Shown one piece after another: positions 1 through 7,900 of a stretch of 12,966 nt of DNA (position 1 is the first letter of the stretch; every line of letters starts with the position of its first letter). The DNA is from Bacillota bacterium (GTDB lineage Bacteria > Bacillota > Desulfitobacteriia > Desulfitobacteriales > JAJXUE01): NCBI GenBank assembly GCA_021786555.1, contig JAJYNB010000408.1, positions 1-12,966 on the forward strand, written 5' to 3'. The position numbers and the translations under genes were made by a program. The notes under the pieces were generated by a model that saw nothing but the letters and a program-made list of their open reading frames with translations, was not told the DNA's origin and ran no database searches.

Positions 1-22
1 GATCTCAGAGGTCTTAATTTTT
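1..22 (+). terminator. Probable 3' arm and U-tract of an attenuator upstream of rplJ (partial)
   Basis: The window opens with a 13-base GC-containing stretch (1-13) followed directly by a T-rich run (14-22). This is what the descending arm and U-tract of an intrinsic terminator look like. The ascending arm would lie outside the window, so the hairpin cannot be seen. In Firmicutes the rplJ-rplL genes usually carry an L10 leader, an RNA bound by the L10-L7/L12 complex that ends in an attenuator just before the rplJ ribosome binding site. The position fits, but the assignment is inference. Confidence 0.4.
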
Positions 23-52
23 GTACAGTAGTTATGTAAGGGAGGTGGACAA

Positions 53-577
53 ATGGCAAATTTAGAAGCGAAGGGTCAAGTGATAGCTGAGGTCAAAGCC
101 AAACTCTCCCAGGCCAAGGGAGTAGTGTTAACCGATTACCGCGGTTTGACTGTAGCTCAGGTTACCAGGCTCAGGGCCCAGCTGCGGGAAGCCGGTGTCG
201 AGTATAAGGTTATCAAAAATACCATGGTTAAGCGGGCTGCCAACGAAATCGGCCTAACCGGATTGGATTCGTATTTGGAGGGACCAACGGCTTTGGCCTT
301 CGGCATCACGGATCCGGTTACTCCGGCTAAGGTTTTGACCGAATTCGCTAAGGCTAACAAAGACCTGGAAATCAAGGCAGGAGTAATCGAGGGTAAAGTT
401 ATCAGCATGGACGGGGTCAAGGCATTGGCTGATCTGCCGCCGCGGGAAGTGCTGCTGGCCCAAGTCCTTGGGGCAATGCAGAGTCCTTTGGTTGGCATGG
501 CCAACGTCTTGCAGGGACCAATCCGCAAACTGGGTTATGCCCTGGAAGAGGTTCGCAAGCTCAAAGCCGCTCAGTAA
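53..577 (+). CDS. rplJ: 50S ribosomal protein L10
   Basis: This encodes ribosomal protein L10 (uL10, 174 residues, normal length), the base of the ribosomal stalk. It anchors to 23S rRNA with L11 and carries L7/L12 dimers on its C-terminal helix. The N-terminal part has the family pattern, with a VVLTDYRGLTVAQ stretch near residues 24-36 and VIKNTMVKRA near 53-62. The C-terminal tail (about 138-174) is the L7/L12-binding helix. The start is an ATG preceded by a strong GGAGGTG at 41-47. rplL follows after 48 bases, as in the standard operon. L10 in complex with L7/L12 is known to repress its own mRNA through a leader, and the T-rich run at 14-22 may be the end of that leader. Identification rests on overall sequence pattern and gene order, and both are strong. 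Confidence 0.98.
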   Translation: MANLEAKGQVIAEVKAKLSQAKGVVLTDYRGLTVAQVTRLRAQLREAGVEYKVIKNTMVKRAANEIGLTGLDSYLEGPTALAFGITDPVTPAKVLTEFAKANKDLEIKAGVIEGKVISMDGVKALADLPPREVLLAQVLGAMQSPLVGMANVLQGPIRKLGYALEEVRKLKAAQ

Positions 578-625
578 CTTCTATATCAAATTTTCTTATT
601 GTGATTATTTTAAGGAGGAAACAAA

Positions 626-1003
626 ATGTCCAAAATTAATGAGATTCTGGAAGCCGTTAAAGGGCTCACTGTATTGGAACTGGCCGAGTTAGTGAAAGCT
701 TTTGAAGAAGAGTTCGGTGTCAGCGCCGCTGCTCCTGTTGCAGTAGCTGCCGCTCCTGCTGGCGCTGCCGCAGCCCCGGTTGTGGAAGAGCAGACCGAGT
801 TTGACGTGATTTTGACAGAAGCCGGCGAGAAGAAGATTAATGTAATCAAAGTCGTGCGCGAAATCACCGGTTTGGGCCTGAAAGAAGCTAAAGACCTGGT
901 TGACGGAGCTCCCAAAGCCGTGAAAGAAAAAGTCAATAAAGAAGAAGCCGAAGCAATTAAAGCGAAATTAGTTGAAGCAGGGGCTAAAGTTGAGGTTAAG
1001 TAA
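626..1003 (+). CDS. rplL: 50S ribosomal protein L7/L12
   Basis: This is ribosomal stalk protein bL12 (125 residues, usual length), present as several dimers per ribosome. It recruits translational GTPases, including the EF-G and EF-Tu encoded further along in this window. The N-terminal dimerisation and L10-binding domain covers about residues 1-32. An Ala/Pro-rich flexible hinge covers about 34-52, and the globular factor-binding C-terminal domain covers about 56-125. That last domain includes the conserved KKINVIKVVREITGLGLKEA segment (69-88). The ATG at 626 is preceded by AAGGAGG at 612-618. It is co-transcribed with rplJ, and an intrinsic terminator lies 20 bases after its stop. Confidence 0.98.
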   Translation: MSKINEILEAVKGLTVLELAELVKAFEEEFGVSAAAPVAVAAAPAGAAAAPVVEEQTEFDVILTEAGEKKINVIKVVREITGLGLKEAKDLVDGAPKAVKEKVNKEEAEAIKAKLVEAGAKVEVK

Positions 1004-1023
1004 GAGTTCAGGGCAATAGACTA

Positions 1024-1060
1024 CGGAAAAGGCACTCTCATGGGTGTCTTTTCCGCTTTT
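1024..1060 (+). terminator. Intrinsic terminator after rplL
   Basis: A 12-bp stem (1024-1035 paired with 1044-1055, one G-T wobble) has an 8-base loop (1036-1043) and is followed by CTTTT. It sits 20 bases after the rplL stop. The U-tract is short, so some readthrough toward rpoB is possible, as is known for the rplL-rpoB gap in other bacteria. The separate strong promoter at 1371 shows that rpoBC has its own start. Confidence 0.85.
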
Positions 1061-1074
1061 GTGTATACTATTCC

Positions 1075-1356
1075 GTCAGGAGTCAGAATTCAGTAGTCAG
1101 GAGTCAGTAGGACAACGGGGGCGGTTCTTATCGTCCGAGCCAATCTTGCTGAATTTTGACGCTTGCCCGTAAGGCGCTCGGGCAGAGTTCTCTAATGGCT
1201 TAGTTTTGAGTCAATCAAGAACCGTCCCCAACTGACTCAATCGCTGATGCTGATTGAGCCACCGGTGGGTCCGGAAATATGCAGTCGCTGTTAAGGATTC
1301 CTGAGTTTCGGCGCTGACTTCTGAGTCTGACTGAAATCATTCTGACTCCTGAATTC
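1075..1356. repeat. Composite REP/MITE-like inverted repeat element
   Basis: The left end carries GTCAGGAGTCAG twice (1075-1086 and 1096-1107), offset by 21 bases. The right end carries the inverted form, CTGACTCCTGAATTC (1342-1356). Nested inside is a long imperfect inverted repeat. Bases 1101-1108 pair with 1231-1238 (8 bp), and 1117-1129 pair with 1217-1229 (13 bp with one G-T), with an 8-base left-side bulge at 1109-1116 facing a single unpaired base at 1230. The core AAGAACCG[T/C]CCCC resembles a motif I recall flanking IS200/REP-type transposases in clostridial genomes, but that recall is unverified. Smaller hairpins lie within (1164-1169 with 1179-1184, and 1236-1242 with 1252-1258). 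There is no coding capacity, so any element would be non-autonomous. Confidence 0.65.
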
Positions 1357-1370
1357 TCGAATATTATCCC

Positions 1371-1399
1371 TTGACAACTTTTGTCTTTAGTGGTATTCT
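1371..1399 (+). promoter_or_regulatory. rpoBC promoter (sigma-A type, extended -10)
   Basis: A perfect -35 hexamer TTGACA (1371-1376) is followed by a 17-base spacer and a -10 TATTCT (1394-1399). A TG at 1391-1392 gives an extended -10. Transcription would start near 1405-1407, leaving a leader of about 230 bases before rpoB. It lies 14 bases downstream of the end of the repeat element. A second candidate -10, TATAAT, occurs at 1419-1424 inside the palindrome but has only a poor -35 match (TTCTTA, 1396-1401). Confidence 0.88.
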
Positions 1400-1412
1400 T
1401 AATAAATGTTAC

Positions 1413-1428
1413 TGCCATTATAATGGCA
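1413..1428. promoter_or_regulatory. Perfect 16-base palindrome next to the rpoB transcription start
   Basis: TGCCATTATAATGGCA reads identically on both strands and begins about 7 bases after the predicted transcription start. It could be a dimeric repressor's operator. It could also be an alternative promoter, since its centre contains TATAAT (1419-1424). As RNA it could form only a tight 5' hairpin. The sequence does not say which of these applies. Confidence 0.5.
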
Positions 1429-1505
1429 AAATTAGGCTCTACTAGCAGGGTGATACTAGGTTGGGACTGCATAATCAGAACCGGTCCGGGCAAAAATATA
1501 TGGTT

Positions 1506-1596
1506 AGTTGCGTAATGCTTGAAAACCGGCTGTTCAGGCGAGGTTATTCGGGGGAATAGCCTTGCTTTTGGCTGTTTCTGCCATATTAACGCAGTT
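1506..1596 (+). ncRNA. Candidate structured element in the rpoB 5' leader
   Basis: Hand pairing gives an enclosing helix P1 (1506-1513 with 1589-1596 and 1514-1516 with 1585-1587, A1588 bulged, two G-U pairs). Inside it are three hairpins. P2 pairs 1517-1523 with 1533-1539, P3 pairs 1540-1549 with 1554-1563 around a GGGG loop, and P4 pairs 1569-1572 with 1580-1583. P3 can extend to 1538/1565 or further at the expense of P2 and is followed by TTTT (1566-1569), so it could also act as a weak terminator. I recognise no known riboswitch family. No conservation data were available, so this is a structural prediction only. Confidence 0.4.
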
Positions 1597-1633
1597 GCAA
1601 ACCTGTTTCAACATACATAAGGGGTGAGCGGTA

Positions 1634-4600
1634 ATGTTCTATCCTGTCAAAGTAGGTACCAGGGAGCGTTGGAGTTATGCGCGTATCCGGGAAGTACTTG
1701 ACATGCCAAATCTCATCGAAATCCAGCAGAACTCCTACGAGTGGTTTCTCCGAGAGGGACTGCGCGAGATGTTTCGCGATATCTCGCCTATCCAGGACTT
1801 TACCGGCAATCTGGTCCTGGAATTCGTAGACTATTCGCTGGGGGAACCTAAATATGAGGTGGAGGAGTGCAAGGAACGGGACGTAACCTTTGCTGCCCCT
1901 CTGCGGGTAAAGGTAAGGTTGATTAATAAGGAAACCGGTGAAGTCAAAGAGCAGGAAGTGTTTATGGGAGACTTCCCGCTGATGACCGAAAAGGGAACCT
2001 TCATTATAAATGGCGCTGAAAGGGTCATTGTCAGCCAGCTGGTCCGGTCTCCAGGAGTTTACTATCATGAGCAGATTGACCCCAGCGGCAAGAAAATTTA
2101 TGGGGCCACAGTAATCCCCAACCGCGGTGCCTGGCTGGAATTTGAGACTGACATCAATGACAATATTTTTGTCAGGGTCGATCGTACGCGCAAGCTTCCG
2201 GCTACAGTCCTGATTCGGGCTTTGGGTCATGGCTCCAATGGCCAGATTGCAGAGTTGTTTGACGATGATGAGCGGGTACGGCTGACACTTGAGAGGGATA
2301 ACACTGAATCGGTGGAAGAGGCCTTGGTTGAGATTTACAAGCGTCTGCGCCCTGGTGAACCTCCCACCGTTGACAGCGCCCGTTCCCTGTTGGAAACCCT
2401 GTTTTTTGACGCCAAGCGTTATGACCTGGCTAAAGTGGGCCGGTACAAGTTAAATAAAAAATTAAAGTTAAATATTGACCTTAATATTCGTCACATTACG
2501 CGGGAAGACATTGTGGCCACGATGCGGCAGATGCTTAACCTTATGAAGGGTGATGGGCATGCTGATGATATTGACCATCTGGGCAACCGCAGGCTGCGGT
2601 CGGTGGGCGAACTGCTGCAAAATCAGTTTCGAATTGGGCTGTCCAGAATGGAGCGGGTGGTCAGGGAAAGAATGACCATCCAGGATGTGGATGTGATTAC
2701 GCCTCAGGTACTGATAAACATCAGGCCGGTGGTGGCCGCGATTAAAGAGTTCTTTGGCAGCAGCCAGCTGTCTCAATTTATGGATCAGACCAATCCGCTG
2801 GCGGAGCTTACTCATAAGCGGCGTCTAAGCGCCCTGGGCCCTGGAGGATTGAGCAGGGAAAGAGCCGGGTTCGAAGTGCGGGACGTACACCACTCCCACT
2901 ACGGCCGGATGTGCCCTATTGAAACGCCAGAAGGGCCCAACATCGGATTGATTGGCTCCTTGAGTACCTTTGCCCGCATCAACGAGTATGGTTTTATTGA
3001 AACTCCTTACCGCAGAGTGGATAAGGAACGGGGCGTAGTAACCAGCGTAATTGAATACCTGACCGCCGACGAAGAAGACCAGTTTATTGTTGCTCAGGCC
3101 AACGCGCCTCTGGATGAGGAAGGCCGCTTTGTTGAACCCAAAGTTAATGCCCGGCACGGTCACGAAATTTTGGTAGTGCCGGCAGACAGGGTAGATTACA
3201 TGGACGTTTCGCCAAAACAGGTGGTGTCCATTGCAACAGCTTTAATTCCCTTCCTGGAGCACGACGATGCCAACCGGGCCCTGATGGGTTCCAACATGCA
3301 GCGTCAGGCCGTACCCCTTTTGAAGACTGATGCTCCCTATGTGGGAACAGGCATGGAATACAAGGCTGCCAAGGACTCGGGGGTCGTGGCTATAACCAAG
3401 AAGCCCGGGGTAGTAGAACGGGTAATTGGCAACGAAATTTTGATCCGCACCGATGACGGCCAGCTGGAGAAACATAAGCTGCTTAAGTTCACCCGGTCAA
3501 ACCAGGGCACTTGTATCAACCAGAAGCCCATTGTCACCAGTGGTCAACGCGTGGAGGCGGACCAAATTATTGCCGATGGGCCCTCAACTGACTTTGGAGA
3601 ACTGGCCCTGGGACGCAATGTTTTGGTTGCTTTCATGACTTGGGAGGGTTATAACTACGAGGACGCCATCCTGATCAGTGAAAAACTGGTGAAGGAGGAC
3701 TATTTCACCTCCATCCACATCGAAGAATACGAATGCGACGCCCGGGACACCAAGCTCGGTCCGGAAGAGATTACCCGCGATATCCCCAATGTCGGTGAGG
3801 ACGTCCTTAAAGATTTGGATGAAAGAGGAATTATCCGGGTAGGGGCTGAGGTCCGCCCGGGGGACATCCTGGTTGGCAAGGTAACTCCTAAAGGGGAAAC
3901 CGAACTGACTGCGGAAGAACGCCTGCTGAGGGCCATTTTTGGTGAAAAGGCTCGCGAAGTCCGGGACACGTCTCTGCGGGTGCCCCATGGTGAGGCGGGA
4001 AAAATTGTTGATGTCAAGGTCTTCTCCCGCGAAAACGGAGATGAACTGGCCCCGGGCGTAAACCAGCTTGTCAGGTGCTATATCGCCCAGAAGCGGAAAA
4101 TATCCGAAGGGGACAAGATGGCTGGCCGGCATGGCAATAAGGGTGTAATCTCTCGTATCATGCCGGAGGAAGATATGCCCTTTATGCCCGACGGCACTCC
4201 GATTGAGATTGTTCTTAATCCCCTGGGCGTTCCTTCGAGGATGAATATCGGTCAGGTGCTGGAATGTCACCTGGGATGGGCTGCCAAAACCCTGGGGAGA
4301 AAGGTGGCGACCCCGGTCTTTGACGGCGCCAGCGAAAGCGATGTGTTTGATACCCTAAAGCTGGCTGGACTGCCGGAAACCGGCAAGACATCACTCTATG
4401 ACGGGCGAACCGGCATGCCCTTTGACAATGAAATTACTGTGGGTTATATGTACATGCTGAAACTGGCCCACTTGGTGGACGACAAGATTCACGCCCGGTC
4501 CACGGGCCCGTATTCTCTGGTGACGCAGCAACCCCTGGGCGGCAAAGCCCAGTTCGGCGGGCAGCGTTTCGGCGAGATGGAGGTCTGGGCTCTGGAGGCC

Positions 4601-4963
4601 TATGGTGCAGCCTATACCTTGCAGGAAATCCTCACGGTTAAGTCCGATGACGTGGTTGGCCGCGTAAAAACCTACGAGGCCATCGTTAAGGGTGAAAACA
4701 TTCCCGAACCCGGCGTGCCCGAATCCTTTAAAGTTTTGATTAAAGAACTGCAAAGCCTGTGTCTGGATGTAAAAGTCCTTTCCGAAGATGATCAGGAAAT
4801 TGAAATCCGGGAAGTTGAGGAAGACATTACGGAAACAGCCAAGGAACTAGGGATTGACATCCAGGGAGATGCTCCGGTGGAGGAAACTCTGGATGCCGAG
4901 GGGACGGAAGAAGAGTATTTCGACGAAAACCTGGACGAAATCAATTACGAAGAGCTCGAATAG
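1634..4963 (+). CDS. rpoB: DNA-directed RNA polymerase subunit beta
   Basis: This is the beta subunit of RNA polymerase, which forms one pincer and, with beta', the active centre. It has 1109 residues, compared with about 1190 in Bacillus subtilis, and lacks the large inserts of the E. coli form. The rifampicin-binding segment GSSQLSQFMDQ starts at residue 375. D384, H394 and S399 correspond to E. coli D516, H526 and S531 and are all wild type, predicting rifampicin sensitivity. The acidic pair in WEGYNYED is E676-D677. The active-site lysine region KRKISEGDKMAGRHGNKG runs 820-837. The C-terminus ends in an acidic tail. The ATG is preceded by AAGGGGTG (1619-1626), and its product begins MFYPVKVG. 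rpoC starts 27 bases after the stop, so the two genes are co-transcribed. No frame disruption is seen. Confidence 0.99.
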   Translation: MFYPVKVGTRERWSYARIREVLDMPNLIEIQQNSYEWFLREGLREMFRDISPIQDFTGNLVLEFVDYSLGEPKYEVEECKERDVTFAAPLRVKVRLINKETGEVKEQEVFMGDFPLMTEKGTFIINGAERVIVSQLVRSPGVYYHEQIDPSGKKIYGATVIPNRGAWLEFETDINDNIFVRVDRTRKLPATVLIRALGHGSNGQIAELFDDDERVRLTLERDNTESVEEALVEIYKRLRPGEPPTVDSARSLLETLFFDAKRYDLAKVGRYKLNKKLKLNIDLNIRHITREDIVATMRQMLNLMKGDGHADDIDHLGNRRLRSVGELLQNQFRIGLSRMERVVRERMTIQDVDVITPQVLINIRPVVAAIKEFFGSSQLSQFMDQTNPLAELTHKRRLSALGPGGLSRERAGFEVRDVHHSHYGRMCPIETPEGPNIGLIGSLSTFARINEYGFIETPYRRVDKERGVVTSVIEYLTADEEDQFIVAQANAPLDEEGRFVEPKVNARHGHEILVVPADRVDYMDVSPKQVVSIATALIPFLEHDDANRALMGSNMQRQAVPLLKTDAPYVGTGMEYKAAKDSGVVAITKKPGVVERVIGNEILIRTDDGQLEKHKLLKFTRSNQGTCINQKPIVTSGQRVEADQIIADGPSTDFGELALGRNVLVAFMTWEGYNYEDAILISEKLVKEDYFTSIHIEEYECDARDTKLGPEEITRDIPNVGEDVLKDLDERGIIRVGAEVRPGDILVGKVTPKGETELTAEERLLRAIFGEKAREVRDTSLRVPHGEAGKIVDVKVFSRENGDELAPGVNQLVRCYIAQKRKISEGDKMAGRHGNKGVISRIMPEEDMPFMPDGTPIEIVLNPLGVPSRMNIGQVLECHLGWAAKTLGRKVATPVFDGASESDVFDTLKLAGLPETGKTSLYDGRTGMPFDNEITVGYMYMLKLAHLVDDKIHARSTGPYSLVTQQPLGGKAQFGGQRFGEMEVWALEAYGAAYTLQEILTVKSDDVVGRVKTYEAIVKGENIPEPGVPESFKVLIKELQSLCLDVKVLSEDDQEIEIREVEEDITETAKELGIDIQGDAPVEETLDAEGTEEEYFDENLDEINYEELE

Positions 4964-4974
4964 TACCTTAGGCG

Positions 4975-4993
4975 AAGGGAGAGAGATTCTTTG
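4975..4993 (+). promoter_or_regulatory. rpoC ribosome binding site and TTG start
   Basis: The only purine-rich site is AAGGGAG at 4975-4981, nine bases before a TTG codon at 4991. Translation from that TTG gives the conserved Firmicute beta' N-terminus (M)LDVNNFDRMKIGLASPEQIR. The nearby ATG at 4997 is out of frame, and the next in-frame ATG (codon 10) falls inside the conserved block. Confidence 0.85.
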
Positions 4994-7900
4994 CTAGATG
5001 TCAATAATTTCGACCGGATGAAAATAGGTCTGGCTTCTCCTGAGCAAATCCGCGCCTGGTCCAGCGGGGAGGTTAAAAAGCCTGAAACCATCAACTACCG
5101 GACTCTGAAGCCAGAACGGGACGGTCTGTTTTGTGAAAAGATTTTCGGACCTACCCGCGATTGGGAGTGTCACTGCGGCAAGTACAAGCGCGTACGCTAT
5201 AAAGGCATCGTCTGTGACCGCTGTGGTGTAGAGGTCACCCGTTCCAAGGTAAGGCGCGAGCGTTTGGGCCATATTGAACTGGCCGCACCTGTGTCCCATA
5301 TCTGGTATTTCAAAGGGATTCCCAGCCGCATGGGACTCCTCTTGGACATGTCTCCCAGGGCGTTGGAAAAAGTGCTATACTTCGTTTCTTATATTGTCAT
5401 CGACGCGGGAGAAACCCCGTTGATGAAAAAGCAGCTGCTGACGGAAACCGAGTACCGCGAATACCGTGAGAAATATGGCAGCAAATTCGCAGCCGGCATG
5501 GGGGCCGAGGCGATAAAGGTCCTGCTGCAGGATATTGACTTGGACAAATTGAACCGGGACCTTCGCCAGGAATTAAAGGAAGTTACGGGCCAGCGCAAAG
5601 TCCGGGCAATTCGCCGGCTTGAGGTAGTGGAGGCTTTTAACAATTCGGGTAATCATCCTGTGTGGATGATAATGGATGTTGTTCCGGTAATTCCGCCGGA
5701 ACTTCGCCCCATGGTCCAATTGGACGGCGGCAGGTTTGCCACCTCAGACTTAAACGATCTGTACCGCCGGGTGATAAACCGCAATAACCGTCTGAAACGC
5801 CTGCTGGATTTGGGCGCACCGGACATTATTGTACGTAATGAGAAGCGCATGCTGCAGGAAGCAGTGGACGCATTGATCGATAACGGCCGCCGCGGCCGGC
5901 CCGTCACCGGTCCGGGAAACCGGCCGTTGAAATCCTTAAGCGATATGCTGAAGGGAAAGCAGGGAAGGTTCCGCCAAAACTTGTTGGGTAAACGGGTCGA
6001 CTACTCAGGGCGTTCGGTAATTGTGGTAGGACCGGAACTCAAACTGCATCAATGCGGGCTGCCAAAGGAAATGGCACTGGAACTCTTTAAACCCTTCGTC
6101 ATGAAACGGCTGGTAAATGACGGGCACGCTCACAATATCAAGAGCGCCAAACGGATGGTGGAGCGGGTTAGGCCGGAAGTTTGGGATGTGCTGGAAGAAG
6201 TCATCAGCGAACATCCGGTGCTCTTAAACCGGGCGCCGACCCTGCACCGCCTTGGGATTCAGGCCTTTGAACCGATACTGGTTGAGGGGAGGGCCTTGCA
6301 GATTCACCCCCTGGTGTGTACGGCCTACAATGCGGACTTTGACGGCGATCAGATGGCGGTGCATGTACCTTTATCTGCCGAGGCTCAAGCGGAGGCAAGG
6401 CTCTTGATGCTTTCCGCCCACAATATTCTTAACCCGAAGGATGGGCGTCCGGTAGCTTCGCCCACCCAGGACATGGTGCTGGGGTCCTACTATCTCACTA
6501 TGGAGAAACCCGGAGCTAAGGGCGAGGGCAAGCAGTTCATGAGTTATGATGAAGCCTTTATGGCTTACGAGTTTGGGGCAGTGGAACTGCACGCTAAGGT
6601 CAAGATCCGGGTTGACGGCGAACTAAAAGAAACGACGGTGGGCCGGATGGTGTTCAATTCAGTTATCCCCCCGGAAGTTGGCTATATTAATGAAGTAGCC
6701 AGCAAGAAGGTACTGGGTAACATTGTCGCCAAATGCTACAGGATTTTGGGCAACGCGGCCACAGCCGACATGTTGGACGGCATCAAAAAGCTCGGCTTTA
6801 CCTATTCTACCCGGGCAGGTATTACTGTTGGCATTTCCGATATCGTGGTGCCTGGTGAAAAAAGAAAGATTCTCACTGAAGCTGATGCCTCGGTGGGCCA
6901 GGTGGAGCAGCAGTTCCGCCGCGGTTTGATTACCGATGAAGAAAGGTATCAACTTGTAATAGGAATCTGGAACAAGGCCACCGATGAAGTGACAAAGAGC
7001 CTCATGGACACCTTGGACAGGTTTAACCCGGTATATATGATGGCAACTTCCGGCGCCAGGGGTAACATCCAGCAGTTACGGCAGTTAGCGGGCATGAGGG
7101 GCTTGATGGCGGACCCTTCCGGCAGGACCATCGAATTGCCCATTAAGGCAAATTTCCGTGAAGGCCTCACGGTCCTGGAATACTTCATTTCCACCCACGG
7201 GGCCCGTAAGGGTTTGGCAGATACGGCCCTCCGGACTGCAGACTCAGGTTACCTGACCCGCCGCCTGGTGGATGTCTCGCAAGACGTGATTGTGCGGGAT
7301 GACGACTGCGGTACCGCCGTAGGAATCACAGTTGATTCAATAAAAGACGGCAGCGAGATTATTGAAAAACTGGATGAGCGCCTTGTTGGACGCTATCCTC
7401 TGGAACAAATTGTCGACCCCGACACGGGTGAAATCCTGGCCTCGCCGGAGCGGGAAATAAGCGAAGATGAGGCTAAGAGGATAGGGGCACTCAACGAATC
7501 TGTCAAAATACGTTCCGTTTTAACCTGCAAGACCAGGTATGGTGTCTGCAAAAAATGCTACGGCCGCAACCTGGCAACAGGCCGACAGGTAGAAATCGGC
7601 GAGGCAGTGGGAATTATCGCAGCCCAATCTATCGGTGAGCCCGGGACTCAGCTGACCATGAGAACCTTCCACACCGGCGGTGTGGCCGGGGACGACATTA
7701 CCCAAGGTTTGCCGCGGGTGGAAGAACTGTTCGAAGCCCGTAAACCCAAAGGACAGGCGATAATTGCCGAAGTTGAAGGCAAGGTCACGGTGCATGAGGT
7801 CAAAGGCCGGCGTGAAGTGGAAGTATTGGCCGAAACTGGTGAACGCCACCTTTATCCGATTCCCTTCGGTTCGCGCCTGAAGGTTCGCACCGGGCAGGGG

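Larger units (their letters stand above)
1004..1633 (+). other. Long rplL-rpoB intergenic region: terminator, repeat element, promoter, leader
   Basis: There are 630 bases without a credible protein gene. From left to right they hold the rplL terminator (1024-1060), a composite inverted/direct repeat element (1075-1356), the rpoB promoter (1371-1399), a palindrome in the promoter or early-transcript region (1413-1428), and a leader with several predicted helices (1506-1596) before the rpoB ribosome binding site at 1619-1626. I see no tRNA or rRNA in it. The only reading frame of any length is antisense and has no recognisable protein pattern. Confidence 0.9.

Noticed and set aside
1447..1460. 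AGGGTGATACTAGG resembling the T-box core
   Set aside because: The invariant TGGNACCGCG pattern is broken. The promoter is too close upstream for a specifier stem, and rpoB is not a known T-box target.
1215..1493. 92-codon antisense open frame in the rplL-rpoB gap
   Set aside because: It crosses the repeat element, the rpoB promoter and the palindrome, and its predicted protein has no recognisable pattern.
1538..1569. Leader hairpin as a full intrinsic terminator of rpoBC
   Set aside because: The stem is good, but only four T follow, and full termination would silence essential genes. It is kept only as part of the leader structure hypothesis.
3584..4270. 228-codon open frame on the minus strand across rpoB
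   Set aside because: It is fully antisense to conserved RpoB sequence with no family-like motifs. It is a mirror of a biased coding strand.
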